In this document: positions 25,561-34,243 of the stretch, piece by piece
Layout: every line of letters starts with the position of its first letter
How positions within the stretch are numbered: position 1 is the first letter of the stretch
DNA from: Stenotrophomonas sp. VV52
GTDB lineage: Bacteria; Pseudomonadota; Gammaproteobacteria; Xanthomonadales; Xanthomonadaceae
Reading direction: 5' to 3'
NCBI RefSeq assembly: GCF_002893095.1
Contig: NZ_PKQQ01000013.1
Location: 38,058 to 102,057 of the forward strand
DNA: 64,000 bases
The notes under the pieces: model-generated
Database searches by the model: none
Seen by the model: only the letters and a program-made list of their open reading frames with translations
What the model was told of the DNA's origin: nothing
Position numbers and translations under genes: made by a program

Positions 25561-26871
25561 ATGAAGAAGCAATGGTTGGGCAATCTGGTGTCGGTGCTGC
25601 TGCTCGCGGTGGCGCTGGTGGTGTGGATCATGCTGCCGTGGCCGCTGGTGCTGGCGGTGGTTGCGGCCGTGGCGCTGTGGCTGCTGCTGACCCGCAGCGG
25701 GCGGCTGGCGCTGGTCGCCACGCGCATCGGCGTGGCCAGCCTGCCGCAGCGCTGGGGCGCGTCCTCGGTGGTGGTGGTGGGCATTGCCGGCGTGGTGGGC
25801 GTACTGGTGGCGATGCTGGCGATGGGCCAGGGCTTCCAGGCCACGCTCAACAGCACCGGCGATGAGAGTACCGCGATCGTGCTGCGCGGCGGTTCGCAGG
25901 CGGAAACCAATTCGGTGATCACCCGCGACCAGGTGCCGCTGCTGTCCACGGTACCGGGCGTGGCCAAGGATGCGCAGGGCAAGCCGATGATCTCGCCGGA
26001 GCTCTCGCAGGTGGTGAACCTGGTCTCCAAGGGCGATGGCACCGACGTCAACGCGCAGTTCCGTGGCGTGGGCGAAATGGCCTGGGCGGTGCACGACAAG
26101 GTCAAGATCACCGAAGGCCGTCGCTTCAATCCCGGCCTGCGCGAAATCGTGGTCGGCAAGGGCGCGCAGGGCCAGTTCCGTGGTCTGGAGGTGGGCAAGT
26201 CGCTGACCCTGGGCAACCAGCAGTGGACGGTGGTCGGGGTGTTCAACTCCGGCGACGCGCACGATTCGGAACTGTGGACCGACGCTGAAACCCTGGCCAA
26301 CACCTACCAGCGCAGTGCCTGGCAGTCGATCACGGTGCGTACCGATGGCGAAGCGGGCTTCAAGCAGTTCAAGGCCGGCGTTGCCGCCGACCCGCGCCTG
26401 AAGCTGGACGTGGAAACCACCAAGGCGTACTACGCCAAACAGGGCGGTGGACTGAACACGCTGATCAAGGTGCTGGGCACGGTGATCGGTGCGATCATGG
26501 CAGTAGGTGCAGTATTCGGTGCGCTCAACACCATGTACGCGGCAGTGGCTACCCGTGCGCGTGAGATCGCCACCATGCGTGCCATCGGCTTCCGCGGCTT
26601 GCCGGTGGTCACCGCGATCATGCTGGAGACCATGCTGCTGGCGCTGATCGGCGGACTGTTGGGCGGGCTGGTGGCCTGGGCCATCTTCAACGGCTACAGC
26701 GTCTCCACCATCGGCAGCAACTTCAGCCAGGTGGTGTTCCAGTTCAAGGTATCACCCGAGCTGCTGTGGAGTGGCTTGAAGTGGGCGCTGGGGATCGGGC
26801 TGGTAGGCGGGCTGTTCCCGGCACTGCGCGCGGCGCGGTTGCCGATTACTACGGCGCTGCGGGAAACCTGA
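25561..26871 (+). CDS. ABC transporter permease, MacB/FtsX type (second)
   Basis: A 436-residue permease of the same class. It has two closely spaced N-terminal hydrophobic stretches (about 8-55), a further helix near 73-95, a periplasmic domain (about 100-290) and the C-terminal FtsX domain with the typical ATRAREIATMRAIGFRG coupling segment between helices. It differs from the first permease by the extra N-terminal helices. It starts 11 bases after the first permease behind GAGGAGA. The operon ends at a strong hairpin (26881-26908). Confidence 0.88.
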   Translation: MKKQWLGNLVSVLLLAVALVVWIMLPWPLVLAVVAAVALWLLLTRSGRLALVATRIGVASLPQRWGASSVVVVGIAGVVGVLVAMLAMGQGFQATLNSTGDESTAIVLRGGSQAETNSVITRDQVPLLSTVPGVAKDAQGKPMISPELSQVVNLVSKGDGTDVNAQFRGVGEMAWAVHDKVKITEGRRFNPGLREIVVGKGAQGQFRGLEVGKSLTLGNQQWTVVGVFNSGDAHDSELWTDAETLANTYQRSAWQSITVRTDGEAGFKQFKAGVAADPRLKLDVETTKAYYAKQGGGLNTLIKVLGTVIGAIMAVGAVFGALNTMYAAVATRAREIATMRAIGFRGLPVVTAIMLETMLLALIGGLLGGLVAWAIFNGYSVSTIGSNFSQVVFQFKVSPELLWSGLKWALGIGLVGGLFPALRAARLPITTALRET

Positions 26872-26880
26872 TGCGCGGTA

Positions 26881-26908
26881 CGACCGTGCCCCCGGAGGGG
26901 CACGGTCG
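26881..26908 (+). terminator. hairpin ending the efflux operon
   Basis: CGACCGTGCCCC-CGGA-GGGGCACGGTCG is a 12-base perfect stem with a tetraloop, nine bases after the last permease stop. Only short T runs follow (GTTGCG), so termination may be assisted. It also separates the operon from the convergent gene at 26930. Confidence 0.7.
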
Positions 26909-26929
26909 GTTGCGTCGCAGTCGCTGCCG

Positions 26930-27796
26930 CTAGTAGTTCGCTATCCGGCACTGGGGCTTTCCTTGGACGCGACTGCAGGAAAAGACCATGTCCACGTAGC
27001 CGGGCAGCTCGCCGATCACCTCCACGCCCGCCCATTTGGCGCGATCCATGAAGTAGGGCCGCAGTTCTCTGTACTCCTTCCGGTACAGGAAGTCGCGCGG
27101 AGTGCCGTCTGCATGCAGGAAGTCCTCCGGCGTTTCCTGCATCCGGGCATAGCGGTCGCCCGACTCAAGGTATTCCCACCGACGGGTTTCATGGTCGAAG
27201 TAGAACTCGATGAATCCCAGGTAGGAAGTGATGAGATTGAGGCGGGAGATGAGCGGCGTTACTCCACCCCACGGTGACTCGATGCGCAGCACGCGCCCAT
27301 GCTTGGTGTCCGCATTGAGATAGTCGAAGCGAATTGCGCGCGTGATCATGCGCCGTGCGGTTTCGCGGGCTTCCAGGTGTCGGGGATTGACGCCCGCAAC
27401 GTGATGACCCCACAGGATCGTACTGCTTTGCGGCTGTTCCAGGGCGACATGGGGCGCACCCGGCGGCTGCAACGATACCGTCCCCCATGGATCAACGAAT
27501 TCGTCCCGCCTCTCGTCGTACACCCTCATCATCTGGTTGTACTGCGTGCGTATCCATGGCTCCGGCACGAAATGGGTCGCCACGCGTTGGCCATTGACCT
27601 CCGTCACATCGAAGCCCTGGATGTTGGTCCAACTTGCGCCATTGTAAATGTAGTGCTGTCCGACCCCAAGTGACTCGGCACGCTCATACATCTCGTCCGC
27701 CGTGCACATGTAACAGGGCCGAGCGAGAGGATCCTCCACCGATGCCACTGCCGGATACGGCAACGCGGCCAATAGCAACCACCACACCTTCTTCAT
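26930..27796 (-). CDS. secreted protein of unknown function with CxxC motif
   Basis: A 288-residue protein with a signal peptide (MKKVWWLLLAALPYPAVAS, residues 1-19). The mature N-terminus has CYMC (C28, C31), and another Cys pair lies near the C-terminus (SCSRVQGKPQC), so disulfides are likely. The rest is aromatic- and Arg-rich with no catalytic motif that I recognise. The region is AT-richer than the backbone. The second of two consecutive ATG codons (27796) is chosen because it best fits the GGGAG ribosome site and the signal peptide. It probably acts in the periplasm or outside the cell. Confidence 0.65.
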   Translation of the reverse strand: MKKVWWLLLAALPYPAVASVEDPLARPCYMCTADEMYERAESLGVGQHYIYNGASWTNIQGFDVTEVNGQRVATHFVPEPWIRTQYNQMMRVYDERRDEFVDPWGTVSLQPPGAPHVALEQPQSSTILWGHHVAGVNPRHLEARETARRMITRAIRFDYLNADTKHGRVLRIESPWGGVTPLISRLNLITSYLGFIEFYFDHETRRWEYLESGDRYARMQETPEDFLHADGTPRDFLYRKEYRELRPYFMDRAKWAGVEVIGELPGYVDMVFSCSRVQGKPQCRIANY

Positions 27797-28164
27797 CATC
27801 TTCTCCCTGAGTGCCCGCACACGCGGGTACAGGCAGTTCAGCAGCGGGAGGAAGAGGTGCCTATCGGAATGGGGCGAAACGCGACGCTTTGGATGCATCA
27901 TCCGGAATGATGCAAGCGGACGAACGACTCCAAACACCGTGCACAATGCGTCAACGCGTATGGCTCGGCTGATGCCTCGTTCTGGAACGTGCGTCAAACC
28001 GGCGCTGTGACGGGCTTCAATGGAATCGGGCAACACCGCTCACTTTTGTCTGAAATTTCCGAATCTCCATTGCGACCCACTGCTTCGACCGCTACTTTCC
28101 CGCCCTCGAAACGGGCACGCAGCGCAGACGGAATGCGACAGCGGCCCACCTCAGGAGGGTATGG
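27797..28164. other. 368-base divergent intergenic region
   Basis: This region lies between the secreted CxxC protein (minus) and the MASE1 gene (plus). It should contain both promoters. The frames seen here are upstream extensions without ribosome sites. A good ribosome site (CAGGAGGGT) is at 28152-28160, ahead of the MASE1 ATG. No repeats were found. Confidence 0.45.
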
Positions 28165-29697
28165 ATGTCGGGAAGAACGTTTGTCAGCGCGGTTATGCCA
28201 TGGGCGCGCACTCTCCCCGAAGGACTGTTCATAGCTGCGCTCTACGCCGCGGCGTGCTGGGCGGCAAGGCAGGTTTCACTGGATCAGTTTTTCCTTCCAG
28301 CGGGCATCCGGATAGCGGCATTACTGATGCTGCCTGTCCGGGGTTGGCCATATCTTCTGCTTGGCGACTACGCGTATCTTGGCCTGATCCGCCTCCCGAT
28401 GCTCGACAGGTACGGTCCAGAGTGGGTGTTCATCGCATCGGCATATCAGCTCCCCGTTGCCGCTCTCATCGTGTACTGGAGTCGCCGCCTTATCGAAGCG
28501 AGGAGCGATACCTGGCTACTCTTCATCGCAGGCATGGCTGCCCTGCTGATAGGAATCGGCAACCTCTCGCTGGCCCACCTTCTATGGCCATCGCCACCAT
28601 CGGGTGGATTCCTTGCTCTTTCTGCGCGCTATGTTCTTGGCCACTACATTGCCATCATGACAGTCGCGCCACTCGCTCTGTTATGGAAAAGACGTCGCGA
28701 TATTGACTGGCCGTCATGGAGCAGGCCGCCTGTCGTCTACGCGACACTCTTGCTGCTGGCGTGTTGCGCAGGATTGACACTGATCCCCCAGGAGACAGCA
28801 GCGGAGAGGACGACGATGCAGCTACTCATGGCCCCGCCAGTCGTCGCACTAACCTGCCTTCAAGGCTGGTGGGGAGCTGCCATTGCAATGCCGGTGATGA
28901 GCATGGTCATACGTATCAACACGAATGTCAGCGGGCTTCCGGAATCATTCGATCCCCACTCTTTCAACGCGCAGCTGATCATCGCAATATCCTGCAGCGC
29001 CCTGCTTTCTCTTGGATCCAGAATCACCCACTACTGTCGCAAGTACAGCCATCACTCGAACGCAAGAAAGCAAGCCATTGCCAACGCCCGCTCTTCCGAC
29101 GCCACGCACGAGCGACGGTTGCGCATGCGCGCTCTCAATCTCAGGAAGATTGGTGATGGTCTGGATTCGTCGCTCAGCATGACCGTCGAGTGGCTCAGGA
29201 TTCACGGACATCCTGAAATGGCCTCGGAACTCCTCGATGCAGCGGCTGTGCATTCTCAGAGGTTCCGGGAGGAGACGGCCATGATCTACCCCACGATTGT
29301 CGAGCATGTTGGCCTCTATCTCGCACTGCAGGCTGGCGGGGTCTTCGATGCTCTGGACAGGAATGACCGCCTCGCTGAACCGCATCTCGCAGGCGATCCC
29401 TGTCGCCTCAGCCTGGACCTTCAACTGACCGCATACCGCGCAGTGACCGAGGCAGTGTCCATTCTTCTTGAGAATGAGCGGGGCCAGCTGAAGATTCGAG
29501 CACGGAGTGGCTGGTTCGGCCCTGTCCGAGGCCTGATGGTCACCGTTGGCTCGACTGATCCACGTCACCAGCTTTCACGAACCACTGCCACCATGGCGAC
29601 TGGGCGACTCAGCGGACGCACACAGGTTTATGGCGGCACAGTTCATTGCCATCGCAATCGAATTCGATTGTGCTTCGTCGAGTCATCCGACTGCTAG
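28165..29697 (+). CDS. MASE1-type membrane sensor with degenerate kinase-like C-terminus
   Basis: A 510-residue protein. Residues ~15-290 form eight or so membrane helices with the GIRIAALLMLPVRGWPYLLLGDYA segment typical of MASE1 sensory domains. The C-terminal ~210 residues look like a dimerisation/ATPase region (LQLTAYRAVTEAVSILLEN resembles the kinase N-box). I see no convincing phospho-accepting His motif and no DxGxG box, so phosphotransfer is doubtful. It may be a sensor acting through protein contact, or a decaying kinase. The AT-richer composition suggests an accessory origin. Its TAG stop overlaps the stop of the convergent gene at 29694. Confidence 0.7.
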   Translation: MSGRTFVSAVMPWARTLPEGLFIAALYAAACWAARQVSLDQFFLPAGIRIAALLMLPVRGWPYLLLGDYAYLGLIRLPMLDRYGPEWVFIASAYQLPVAALIVYWSRRLIEARSDTWLLFIAGMAALLIGIGNLSLAHLLWPSPPSGGFLALSARYVLGHYIAIMTVAPLALLWKRRRDIDWPSWSRPPVVYATLLLLACCAGLTLIPQETAAERTTMQLLMAPPVVALTCLQGWWGAAIAMPVMSMVIRINTNVSGLPESFDPHSFNAQLIIAISCSALLSLGSRITHYCRKYSHHSNARKQAIANARSSDATHERRLRMRALNLRKIGDGLDSSLSMTVEWLRIHGHPEMASELLDAAAVHSQRFREETAMIYPTIVEHVGLYLALQAGGVFDALDRNDRLAEPHLAGDPCRLSLDLQLTAYRAVTEAVSILLENERGQLKIRARSGWFGPVRGLMVTVGSTDPRHQLSRTTATMATGRLSGRTQVYGGTVHCHRNRIRLCFVESSDC

Positions 29698-30140
29698 CGA
29701 GTTGCCGGCACGTTCTCTACCCACCAAACAGGCACGCCGCCTGCGCCGCTTACCAGCAGCCGGAAGTGATCCGCTCGGTAGACTTCAGTGGCACCCACCA
29801 CCGGTGCCGTCACGGAGTCACTCGATGGAAGGTTGATCAGGGTGTCAGCCGGACCCGCAGGCAACAGCCAGAACTGGTTTCCTGAGTTTCCGACTATGAA
29901 CACGAGTTCGCCTGCCGCGTCGCTCACTTGGAGGTAGGCGACGGTGTCTCGTTCGAATGCATGGACTCGCCACCTTGAGTCACCGCTCAGATCGGTGGCG
30001 AAGGGCTGTGGTTGTCCAATCCCAGTTTCGGCATATTTGATGACGTTCGCATCCCCTGGGCAACACAGAGCCCACGCAGGCAGCGGTGAACCGAGCATCA
30101 GGATGAAAGGACAGATGTAACGGGTGGAAAGAAACATCAC
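29694..30140 (-). CDS. small secreted protein, copy A of a tandem duplicate pair
   Basis: A 148-residue protein with a signal peptide ending near PAWA (about residue 24) and a mature start LCCPGD with paired cysteines. The body is beta-rich with the block AYLQVSDAAGELVFIVG and a C-terminal EVYRADHFRLLVSG...WWVEN. It shares the same block order and roughly half its residues with the protein at 30272-30715, including the ribosome-site region (GGAGGTCCACGGTG). A GTG three bases upstream could also be the start. No known family is recognised. The stop codon shares bases with that of the convergent MASE1 gene. Confidence 0.65.
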   Translation of the reverse strand: MMFLSTRYICPFILMLGSPLPAWALCCPGDANVIKYAETGIGQPQPFATDLSGDSRWRVHAFERDTVAYLQVSDAAGELVFIVGNSGNQFWLLPAGPADTLINLPSSDSVTAPVVGATEVYRADHFRLLVSGAGGVPVWWVENVPATR

Positions 30141-30229
30141 CGTGGACCTCCGGACTGTTCGTCATACGATGCGCGCGATGCTATTTGCCCCCAGGCGCCA
30201 GCACGATGAAGAAAGTCGGAATCTCGCGC

Positions 30230-30252
30230 AGCCACGCAGGACGTGGCTCTAC
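30230..30252 (-). repeat. SMAG element (GTAG on minus strand)
   Basis: AGCCACG-CAGGA-CGTGGCT followed by CTAC. On the minus strand it reads GTAG then a 7-base palindrome. It is nearly identical to the element at 30804-30826 and to the decayed one at 16213. It lies between the two duplicate small genes. Confidence 0.8.
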
Positions 30253-30271
30253 CGGGTGTCTGCCCAGCTTG

Positions 30272-30715
30272 CTAGGGCTGCTCGGAGGCGTTTTCCACCC
30301 ACCAGTTTGCAGCGCTTCCCCAACCACTCACAAGCAGCCTGAAATCAGGATGCCGGTACACCTCGCGTGCGTGCGCCGGCGCGGATGGGCGATGGTCCGA
30401 GGGCAAGGCGATGCTGGTATCGGTCGGGCCCGCGGGCAGGACCCAGTAGTGCGCTCCCGATCTTCCGATGATGAACTGCACCGCTCCTGCCTTTTCACTG
30501 ACCTGCAGGTATCCAACTCCATCACGTTCGAACGTATGAACGGCCCACTGCCGATCAAGACTGACATCTGTCTCGGAAGGTTGGGCCTGCCCTATTCCAC
30601 TACTCGCAGACATGGGGTCTTTTATGTCGCCCGGGCAGCACAGCGCCCATGCGGGGAGCGGAGACGTCATCATCAGGATGAGCGGACACAGGTAACGCGC
30701 AGACAGCTTCAGCAC
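30272..30715 (-). CDS. small secreted protein, copy B of the tandem pair
   Basis: A 147-residue secreted protein parallel to the product at 29694-30140. The matching parts are ARYLCPLILMM (signal core), SPLPAWALCCPGD (cleavage region and Cys pair), the HTFERDGVGYLQVSE block, LPAGPTDT, and REVYRHPDFRLLVSG with C-terminal WWVEN. The start is set at GTG 30715 because GGAGGT sits five bases upstream and the equivalent position exists in copy A. A longer ATG start at 30736 would bury this ribosome site. Function unknown. The repeated gene, leader and SMAG element show a past tandem duplication of about 573 bases. Confidence 0.65.
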   Translation of the reverse strand: MLKLSARYLCPLILMMTSPLPAWALCCPGDIKDPMSASSGIGQAQPSETDVSLDRQWAVHTFERDGVGYLQVSEKAGAVQFIIGRSGAHYWVLPAGPTDTSIALPSDHRPSAPAHAREVYRHPDFRLLVSGWGSAANWWVENASEQP

Positions 30716-30803
30716 CGTGCACCTCCGATTCTTCAATGGCTGGTGCGCGCGATGCTATGCGCGCGGGTTCTGCAGCACGTTGAACAAAATCGGAAATTGG
30801 CGC

Positions 30804-30826
30804 AGCCACGCAGGGCGTGGCTCTAC
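30804..30826 (-). repeat. SMAG element overlapping the rarD stop codon
   Basis: AGCCACG-CAGGG-CGTGGCT then CTAC. On the minus strand the GTAG head at 30823-30826 contains the TAG that ends rarD. The copy at 30230 is displaced by 574 bases, the same shift as between the duplicate genes. Confidence 0.82.
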
Positions 30827-31734
30827 CGGGGGATTTTTCGCGAGCGATACACGCTGTCGGAGACGAACAGCAGCAGGCCTACCCAGATCGCGGCGAAACC
30901 GATCGCCTTGGCGCTGTCGAACGGTTCGCGGAAGAAGAACACGCCCAGCAGCAGGCCCAGGCTGGGGGCGATGTATTGCAGGATTCCGACCAGGGAGAGC
31001 GGGATGCGCTTTACGCCATAGGCAAAGCCGATCAACGGCAGTGCGGTGACCGCGCCGCCCAGGATCAGCAGCAGGTCGTTGCGCCAACCCCAGCCGCCGA
31101 AGAAGCCGCCGCCGTGTCCGGCCTCGCTCCACAGCGCGAAGCCGATGGCCGGCAGGAACAGGTACAGGCTTTCGATGCCCAGCCCGGCCACCGGGTCCAC
31201 CGAGATCAACTTGCGCAGCAGGCCGTACAGCCCGAACGAGCAGGCCAGCCCCAGCGCAATCCACGGCGGGGTGCCGGCATCGACGGTCAGCCAGGTCACG
31301 CCGAGCGCCGCGCAGGCCACGGCCAGCCATTGCAGGCCGCGCAGGCGTTCCTTCAGCACCACCACGCCCAGCACCACGCTGACCAACGGGTTGATGAAGT
31401 AGCCCAGGCTGGTTTCGATCACGTGCCCGGCGTTGATCGCCCAGATGTACAGGCCCCAGTTGAAGGCGATGGCCAGGCTGCTCAGCGCCAGCGTGGGCAA
31501 CGCGCGCGGCTGCGCGGCGATCTGCTTCCACCAGCCGGTGCCGTTGCTGATCAGCAGCCAGGCCACCACCAGCACGGTGCTCCAGATGATGCGGTGCGCG
31601 ATGATCTGCTGCGAGGGCACCGCCTTGAGCAGGTGCCAGTACACCGGCACCAGGCCCCACAGGGTGAAGGTAAAGGCGGTGATGGCCAGGCCACGGCGCT
31701 GTTCCTGCAGGGGCGTCCTTTCCACTGCGCTCAC
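30823..31734 (-). CDS. rarD: RarD-type EamA transporter
   Basis: A 303-residue drug/metabolite-transporter superfamily protein with ten helices. The RarD signatures are clear: FTLWGLVPVYWHLLKAVPS near residues 21-39, HRIIWS near 47-52, GHVIETSLGYFINPLVSVVLG near 103-123 and LQYIAPSLGLLLGVFFF near 256-272. RarD is named from chloramphenicol-sensitivity work, but its true substrate is unknown. The ATG overlaps the stop of the upstream YedA-like gene. The TAG stop lies inside a SMAG element, so the C-terminal end may have been reset by repeat insertion. Confidence 0.9.
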   Translation of the reverse strand: MSAVERTPLQEQRRGLAITAFTFTLWGLVPVYWHLLKAVPSQQIIAHRIIWSTVLVVAWLLISNGTGWWKQIAAQPRALPTLALSSLAIAFNWGLYIWAINAGHVIETSLGYFINPLVSVVLGVVVLKERLRGLQWLAVACAALGVTWLTVDAGTPPWIALGLACSFGLYGLLRKLISVDPVAGLGIESLYLFLPAIGFALWSEAGHGGGFFGGWGWRNDLLLILGGAVTALPLIGFAYGVKRIPLSLVGILQYIAPSLGLLLGVFFFREPFDSAKAIGFAAIWVGLLLFVSDSVYRSRKIPR

Positions 31735-32633
31735 TTGCGGCGGGTCCGGGCCAGGGTCAGCACCAGCACGCCTGCCAGGATCACGCCCATGGCCAGCAGG
31801 TCGCGCGGGCCGAAATGCTCATGGCCGATCAGCGCACCCAGCAGCACCGCGATCACCGGATTGACGTACGCATAGCTGGCGGCCAACGCCGGGCGTACGT
31901 TCTGCAGCAGCCACACATAGGCGGTGAAGGCGACGATGGAACCGAACATGCACAGGTAGGCCACGGCCAGCAGTCCATTCATGCTGGGCCAGGTGGTGGG
32001 GCGCTCGCCGGTGGCCAGGCCGAGGGCGACCAGCATCACGCCGCCGCACAGCATCTGGCCGGCAGCGGTCATGAACGGGCTGGGCAGGTCCAAACCACGC
32101 GCCCAGACCGAGCCGAACGCCCAGCCGATCGGGGCGATCAGCAGCAGGACCAGGCCCTGCGGGGAGGCGGTGAGGCTGCTGCCCGCATTCAGCCAGACCA
32201 CGCCGAGGAAGCCGATGGCGATGCCCAGCCACTCGCCGCGGGTGGCGTGCTGGCCGCGCATGGCGCCGAACAGGGCCATCCACAGCGGCACCGAGGCCAC
32301 GGCGGTGGCGGCCAGGCCGGAGGAGACGGTGCGTTCGGCCAAGACCACCATGCCGTTGCCCAGCACCAGCATGGTCAGGCCCATGATGACCAGGTTGCGC
32401 CACTGCCGGCCGGTCGGCGCGGGCAGGCCGCGCCAGCGCAGCACGGCGTACATCAGGCTGCCCGCCACGATGAACCGGGCCCCGGAGACGGTGGTCAGCG
32501 GAAGCGCGCCGCCCTCCAGGGCGAAGCGGATGCCCAGGTAGGTGGACCCCCAGACCACGTACACCAGCAGCAGGGCCAGGACGACCAGGCCGCTGCGGGG
32601 AGCGGCCTGCGGGGGTGCGGGGGTGGCGGCCAT
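31731..32633 (-). CDS. yedA: YedA-like EamA family exporter
   Basis: A 300-residue ten-helix transporter of the EamA/DMT superfamily. The N-terminal VYVVWGSTYLGIRFALEG block and the C-terminal ASYAYVNPVIAVLLGALIGHE are characteristic of the YedA/RhaT-like exporters. The start at 32633 is chosen because it gives a short cytoplasmic lead before helix 1; the longer frame is Arg/Pro-rich and unlike the family. It is co-transcribed with rarD through an ATGA overlap. Substrates are probably small metabolites, not determined by sequence. Confidence 0.85.
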   Translation of the reverse strand: MAATPAPPQAAPRSGLVVLALLLVYVVWGSTYLGIRFALEGGALPLTTVSGARFIVAGSLMYAVLRWRGLPAPTGRQWRNLVIMGLTMLVLGNGMVVLAERTVSSGLAATAVASVPLWMALFGAMRGQHATRGEWLGIAIGFLGVVWLNAGSSLTASPQGLVLLLIAPIGWAFGSVWARGLDLPSPFMTAAGQMLCGGVMLVALGLATGERPTTWPSMNGLLAVAYLCMFGSIVAFTAYVWLLQNVRPALAASYAYVNPVIAVLLGALIGHEHFGPRDLLAMGVILAGVLVLTLARTRRK

Positions 32634-32814
32634 ACGGGACCAGCGGGCGGGGGGAGAGGGGATTCTAGGCCTTTGCTGCAGGCGCGGCATGCCTTCTGGC
32701 GGCACGCTGTCGTGCCCGGACTAGTTACATGGTGCAATGCCCACCGGTCATGCACGTGGGGTAAGGTAAAAACTGCCTAGAACCACCGCTCCATCGTGAG
32801 GACCGTTTTCCAGC

Positions 32815-34149
32815 ATGAGCATCTCCCCTACCCTTTCAGCGCCCGCCAATGACAAGGCCGCGCTGAAACGTTCGATCTCCAACACCCTGAAGGGCTCGGC
32901 CGGCAATCTGGTCGAGTGGTACGACGTCTACGTCTACTCGGTGTTCGCGGTCTACTTCGAATCCCAGTTCTTCTCGGCTGCCGACAAGAACTCCACCATC
33001 TATGTGTGGGCGATCTTCGCCGCCACCTTCCTGATGCGCCCGATCGGCGCCTGGTACTTCGGCCGCTTCGCCGACCGTTACGGCCGCCGCCTGGCGCTGA
33101 CCGTGTCGGTGACCATGATGGCCGCCTGTTCGTTCCTGATCGCGCTGACCCCCACCGCCGCCACCATCGGGGGCTGGGCTGCGTTGATCCTGCTATTCGC
33201 GCGCCTGCTGCAGGGCTTCGCCACCGGTGGCGAGTACGGCACCAGCGCCACCTACATGTCCGAGGCGGCCATCCCGGGCCGTCGCGGCTTCCTGTCCTCA
33301 TTCCACTACGTCACCCTGGTCGGTGGCCATGTGCTGGCACAGCTGACCCTGTTCACCATGCTGCTGTTCTGGGACAAGCCGGAAATTTCGGCGTGGGGCT
33401 GGCGCATCGCATTCGGCATCGGTGGCCTGGCCGCCATCGTGGTGTTCTGGCTGCGCCGCACGATGGATGAGTCGCTGACCGAAGATTCCATCGAAGCCGC
33501 CCGCGAAGGCCGCGCCAAGGCGTCGGGCTCGATGTACGAGCTGTTCGTGCACCAGTGGCGCCCGCTGCTGCTGTGCTTCCTGATCACCGCCGGTGGCACC
33601 GTGGCCTTCTACACCTACTCGGTGAACGGCCCGAAGATGATCCAGAGCGCCTTTGCCGGTACCGACGTGATGACCGGCACGCTGATCAACCTGGGCGTGC
33701 TGACCTTCCTGATGGTGCTGCAGCCGATTGGCGGCTGGCTCTCGGACATCGTGGGCCGCAAGAGCCTGCTGGTGTTCTTCGGCGTGGGCGGCGTGCTGTA
33801 CAGCTGGTACCTGATCACCCAGCTGCCGAACCAGCACGACCCGCTGTGGGCCTTCCTGACCCTGGCCCTCGGCTTCGTGATCCTCACCGGCTACACCTCG
33901 ATCAACGCGGTGGTGAAGGCCGAGCTGTTCCCGACCCACGTGCGTGCGCTGGGCGTGGGCTTCGGCTACGCAATGGCCAACTCGCTGTTCGGTGGTACCG
34001 CGCCGCTGCTGTACCAGGGCGCGCTGAAGACCGACCGGGTGGGCGACTTCGCCATCTACGTCACGGCGATCATCGCGGTGTCGCTGGTGGTGTATGTGTT
34101 CTTCCTGAAGAACAAGGGGCCGAACTATCTGGATGGCACCCTGAAATAA
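32815..34149 (+). CDS. kgtP: KgtP-like alpha-ketoglutarate/dicarboxylate MFS permease
   Basis: A 444-residue twelve-helix symporter of the metabolite:H+ symporter family. It matches KgtP along its length: SAGNLVEWYDVYVYS (about 28-42), the DRYGRR loop, the LLQGFATGGEYGTSATYMSE block and the C-terminal KAELFPTHVRALGVGFGYA block. The reaction would be proton-coupled uptake of 2-oxoglutarate or a similar acid into the cytoplasm. It is monocistronic, with its own promoter in the 180-base gap from yedA and a strong intrinsic terminator. Confidence 0.82.
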   Translation: MSISPTLSAPANDKAALKRSISNTLKGSAGNLVEWYDVYVYSVFAVYFESQFFSAADKNSTIYVWAIFAATFLMRPIGAWYFGRFADRYGRRLALTVSVTMMAACSFLIALTPTAATIGGWAALILLFARLLQGFATGGEYGTSATYMSEAAIPGRRGFLSSFHYVTLVGGHVLAQLTLFTMLLFWDKPEISAWGWRIAFGIGGLAAIVVFWLRRTMDESLTEDSIEAAREGRAKASGSMYELFVHQWRPLLLCFLITAGGTVAFYTYSVNGPKMIQSAFAGTDVMTGTLINLGVLTFLMVLQPIGGWLSDIVGRKSLLVFFGVGGVLYSWYLITQLPNQHDPLWAFLTLALGFVILTGYTSINAVVKAELFPTHVRALGVGFGYAMANSLFGGTAPLLYQGALKTDRVGDFAIYVTAIIAVSLVVYVFFLKNKGPNYLDGTLK

Positions 34150-34170
34150 TTCCGGATCGGAAAAATGACA

Positions 34171-34198
34171 AGGCCGGGGCATGCCCCGGCCTTTTTTT
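34171..34198 (+). terminator. intrinsic terminator of the KgtP-like gene
   Basis: AGGCCGGGG-CATG-CCCCGGCCT followed by seven T residues (to 34198). This is a textbook rho-independent terminator 21 bases after the stop. Confidence 0.93.
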
Positions 34199-34218
34199 GC
34201 GTTTGGATTTACCTGGTT

Positions 34219-34240
34219 GCCGGCCAGCGGCCGGCACTAC
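34219..34240 (-). repeat. SMAG element
   Basis: GCCGGCC-AGC-GGCCGGC then ACTAC. On the minus strand it reads GTAGT followed by the palindrome. It is the same sequence as the copy at 44037-44058. It lies four bases past the 3' end of the M28 peptidase gene. Confidence 0.85.
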
Positions 34241-34243
34241 CGC

